From: Microbacterium mitrae
Lineage (GTDB): Bacteria; Actinomycetota; Actinomycetes; Actinomycetales; Microbacteriaceae
Length of the DNA stretch: 64,000 nt
Direction: 5' to 3'
Assembly: GCF_008017445.1 (NCBI RefSeq)
Contig: NZ_VRSW01000005.1
Location: 62,001 to 126,000, forward strand
In this document: positions 62,042 to 64,000 of the stretch, piece after piece
How the letters are laid out: each line of letters starts with the position of its first letter
How positions within the stretch are numbered: position 1 is the stretch's first letter
Position numbers and translations under genes: made by a program
The notes under the pieces: model-generated
What the model was told of the DNA's origin: nothing
What the model saw: only the letters and a program-made list of their open reading frames with translations
Database searches by the model: none

Positions 62042-62924
62042 GAGTGATGCGGCCGACGTGGCGGCGATAACGCTTCGAATCGCGGTCTTATTGGAGTCAG
62101 GCGCTATTCCCGAGCGCGTGTTTGGGTACCTCGCTGAGGCGAATGATGGCGACCACATCGGAGTGTGGGCGAGTCGAGTGCATACTCGCATTCAGGCTGG
62201 GGTCACGGTCGCCGATGCTGTGGAGGCAGAAGGCGGCTCATGGGTTTGGGTGGCTTGTGCGTGGCGAATCGCGGTCGCCGTTGGCGCGCCGGTGTCACCA
62301 GCGCTGCGCTCGATGGTCGGAGTCGCCAATGACTCGCGAGCAGCGTCCGACGACGTACGGATTGCGCTCGCCGAACCTGCCGCCACCGCGCGCCTGATGA
62401 TGTGGCTGCCGGCGGTTTCGGTCATCATGGGCGTCGCGCTGGGATTCAATTCCCTCGCGGTGCTCACCACCAATCCCATCGGAATCGGTTGTCTCGTTCT
62501 CGGCGTCGGCCTGATCATTCTTGCTCGATGGTGGACGCGCCGTATTGTCGCTGCCGCGAGCCCAGTATCCGTGGTTCCTGGATTGCGCGCCGAACTCATG
62601 GCGATCGCTTTGGCCGGAGGCTCCTCGCCCGCGCGAGCACGTCAGCTTGTTGATGACGTCGAACTCGGAAATGGCGACGATTCGGCTGAGATTGAGCAGA
62701 TCTTGCGCCTGTCGGTTATCGCGGGCGTGCCCGCGGTCGACCTGCTGCGCGCCAGCGCGACCGCGATGGTGGGGCAGGTGCGAGCTGCCGGGCGCCTCCG
62801 TGCCGCGCGCCTGGCGACCCGACTGCTGTTGCCGCTTGGCGTGTGCACGCTCCCCGCCTTTTTCCTGCTGGGTGTTGCGCCGATGATGCTCAGCGTGATC
62901 ACGAGCACCGAGGTGCCACTATGA
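62031..62924 (+). CDS. Tad pilus membrane platform protein (T2SSF/TadB family)
   Basis: Inner-membrane platform protein of 297 residues. The N-terminal cytoplasmic part (DVAAITLRIAVLLESGAIPE) holds a first T2SSF-like helical unit. A pair of central membrane helices (WLPAVSVIMGVALGFNSLAV, GCLVLGVGLIILARWW) follows, then a second unit (LRLSVIAGVPAVDLLRASAT) and a C-terminal helix (LLLPLGVCTLPAFFLLGVAP). Only one such gene is seen where many actinobacteria have TadB and TadC. ATG with GAGTGAG upstream; the GTG three codons earlier is an alternative. Confidence 0.88.
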   Translation: MRHESDAADVAAITLRIAVLLESGAIPERVFGYLAEANDGDHIGVWASRVHTRIQAGVTVADAVEAEGGSWVWVACAWRIAVAVGAPVSPALRSMVGVANDSRAASDDVRIALAEPAATARLMMWLPAVSVIMGVALGFNSLAVLTTNPIGIGCLVLGVGLIILARWWTRRIVAAASPVSVVPGLRAELMAIALAGGSSPARARQLVDDVELGNGDDSAEIEQILRLSVIAGVPAVDLLRASATAMVGQVRAAGRLRAARLATRLLLPLGVCTLPAFFLLGVAPMMLSVITSTEVPL

Positions 62925-62966
62925 CCGTGCCCGCCCGTTTTCGTGCCCACAACAGAAAGGAATGTC

Positions 62967-63224
62967 ATGACAGACATCACTGCGTCGCCGCACTTCGCGA
63001 CGGCGAAACCCGCCCGTCCGCTCACCTGGCGCGGCCGCGTTCGGGCGTGGACGAGGCGCGCCCACACGGTGGCGAACGATCAAACAGGCGCCGCGACGGC
63101 GGAGTACGCCATTGCCACGATGGCGGCGGTTGCTTTTGCCGGGCTACTGGTTGCGATCATGCGCTCCGACGAGATCAAGCAGGTGCTCACCGATCTAATC
63201 GAGCGCGCGCTGACTGTGCCGTAG
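62967..63224 (+). CDS. DUF4244 Flp-type pilin
   Basis: Small prepilin of 85 residues. A long basic leader (about 1-47) ends at the class III processing site DQTG|AATAEYAIATM, with Glu at mature position 5, followed by one hydrophobic helix (AAVAFAGLLVAIM) and a short tail. Actinobacterial DUF4244 proteins occur at this place in tad loci and are considered pilin subunits. ATG after AGAAAGGAA. It would be cut by a prepilin peptidase encoded elsewhere. Confidence 0.9.
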   Translation: MTDITASPHFATAKPARPLTWRGRVRAWTRRAHTVANDQTGAATAEYAIATMAAVAFAGLLVAIMRSDEIKQVLTDLIERALTVP

Positions 63225-63262
63225 CGGTTCGTGCCAAGCGCCCGCACCGTGCGTTTCGGAGT

Positions 63263-63601
63263 GTGCGTTCGGTCTTGACATCAGAGCGGGGGAGTGCGAC
63301 CGCAGAGTTTGCGATCGCACTCCCGGCGGTCATGCTGGTGCTGTTTCTCATGTCGGCGCTGATCTCGGCGCAGGGGCAACAGATCTTGCTGCAGGACGCC
63401 GCGGCCGATGCGGCACGGCTCATCGCGCGAAATGACGATATTGCGCGTGCCGAAGCATCGATTGACGCCGCGGTCGCCGGAGCGCAGATGAACATCGTGG
63501 CCGATGAAACCCTGGTGTGCGTTACCGCGTCGGCAACCGTCACGGTCATGGTTCCGCTCACCCTCAGTGCGCGATCATGCGCGCTCGCTGGAGGGCGCTG
63601 A
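63263..63601 (+). CDS. TadE-like pseudopilin
   Basis: A 112-residue protein with an N-terminal TadE signature: ERGSATAEFAIALPAVMLVL (processing-site-like G|SATAEFA with Glu at +5), then a hydrophobic helix, and an extracytoplasmic domain with one disulfide candidate (VCVTAS, SCALAGG). Start is uncertain: GTG at 63263 is used; a TTG at 63275 is possible. No strong ribosome binding site. Its stop overlaps the next ATG by one base. Confidence 0.82.
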   Translation: MRSVLTSERGSATAEFAIALPAVMLVLFLMSALISAQGQQILLQDAAADAARLIARNDDIARAEASIDAAVAGAQMNIVADETLVCVTASATVTVMVPLTLSARSCALAGGR

Positions 63602-64000
63602 TGAGCGCCGTGATGAGTATCGGAACCATGACCGTCGTCGGCATGCTGGCGTTTGGCGCGGTAGCGGCGGGTGGGGCGGCCGTGACGGCGCAGCGCATGA
63701 GCGCGGCAGCCGACGCGGCTGCCCTCGCAGGGGCCGACACAGCGGCGGGGTTTGCTTCTGGCGAGCCGTGCGATGCGGCGGCACACGTCGCGGCGGCGCA
63801 TGGGGCGACGGTTGCCGATTGCGGAGTGGTCGGAACCACGGTGTCGGTGCGGGTGTACGCCGTGTTCGCCGGGTTTGACGTGTCGGCTGCCGCGCGTGCT
63901 GGGGTGCCGGCCACTAGCTCAGGTGGGGCGCAGTCGGGGTGGAGCAAACCAAGCGACGGCGAGATCACCTCCGGGTTTGGGCCTCGTGAGGCGCAGTGTG
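63601..64000 (+). CDS. TadE/TadG-like secretion protein fused to an M23-type peptidase domain (partial)
   Basis: The frame is open from the ATG at 63601 to the window edge (133 codons). Residues 1-110 resemble the Rv3654c-type pilus protein that follows TadE in actinobacteria: one N-terminal helix (IGTMTVVGMLAFGAVAAGGA), then QRMSAAADAAALAGADTA with further Ala-rich sequence. From about residue 111 a different sequence begins (SGWSKPSDGEITSGFGPREA); GEITSGFGPR is the usual opening of M23/LytM endopeptidase domains. The catalytic H/D residues would lie beyond the edge. It starts at the TadE stop (TGATG). Confidence 0.7.
   Translation, partial: MSAVMSIGTMTVVGMLAFGAVAAGGAAVTAQRMSAAADAAALAGADTAAGFASGEPCDAAAHVAAAHGATVADCGVVGTTVSVRVYAVFAGFDVSAAARAGVPATSSGGAQSGWSKPSDGEITSGFGPREAQC

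Noticed and set aside
62843-63262. Long N-terminal extension of the TadE gene
   Set aside because: It overlaps the platform gene and the whole DUF4244 pilin gene in a different frame; the TadE signature starts only after 63263.

Overview
High-GC actinobacterial chromosome, most like a member of the Micrococcales (Microbacteriaceae-type). The grounds are the GC-rich codon use, many GTG starts, likely leaderless transcripts with a TANNNT box about 6 nt before the start codon, a DUF4244-type Flp/Tad pilus locus, a MoxR-DUF58-TgpA cluster, a PASTA-domain class A PBP and a cydABDC operon. No phage, plasmid, insertion sequence or CRISPR array was seen. The window is a housekeeping and central-metabolism segment cut by several repeat-rich intergenic islands.

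Layout. 0-6 kb: the end of a ribosomal operon (rplL), a repeat island, then a LacI regulator divergent from an alpha-glucoside-type ABC importer with no ATPase gene. 6-10.8 kb: a DUF305/DUF3105 pair, an MFS exporter, a PAP2 phosphatase and an acetyltransferase. 10.8-18.6 kb: the cydABDC cytochrome bd operon (reverse strand) behind a cysteine-rich winged-helix regulator, then an F420/NADP-type oxidoreductase and a YccF protein. 18.6-25.1 kb: a duplicated hairpin repeat, tRNA-Ser(GGA), moxR-DUF58-tgpA, the SRP RNA gene and a GC-rich repeat island. 25.1-37 kb: pta-ackA, a beta-phosphoglucomutase-like HAD plus GH65 phosphorylase, dnaX-recR, an EamA transporter and lysC. 37-48.3 kb: an HNH nuclease, LacI-galT-galK, a second island of the first repeat family, an LLM oxidoreductase, asd, mqo, a pyrimidine-dimer glycosylase, tdk and galE. 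48.3-53.6 kb: a HAD phosphatase and a DeoR-controlled tagatose/galactosamine-type catabolic operon whose aldolase gene carries a one-base frameshift. 53.9-60.6 kb: tRNA-Pro(CGG), a metallophosphoesterase, a class A PBP, DUF4177, RidA and acs. 61-64 kb: a compact Tad pilus locus that runs off the window.

How the genes work together. The sugar genes cover alpha-glucoside uptake, disaccharide phosphorolysis (GH65 with a phosphoglucomutase), the Leloir pathway (galT, galK, galE) and a tagatose-6-phosphate route. Overflow and acetate metabolism are covered by pta-ackA and acs, and respiration by mqo and cytochrome bd.

The most unusual feature is a family of 85-bp elements: 13-bp inverted repeats around an interior that is exactly 57 bp in all five copies. 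They sit in tandem at about 163-bp period at two loci 41 kb apart. Two other hairpin families (about 68-69 bp) occupy other intergenic islands. An 8-mer, TGGTTCCG/CGGAACCA, is also conspicuously frequent in genes, spacers and terminators.
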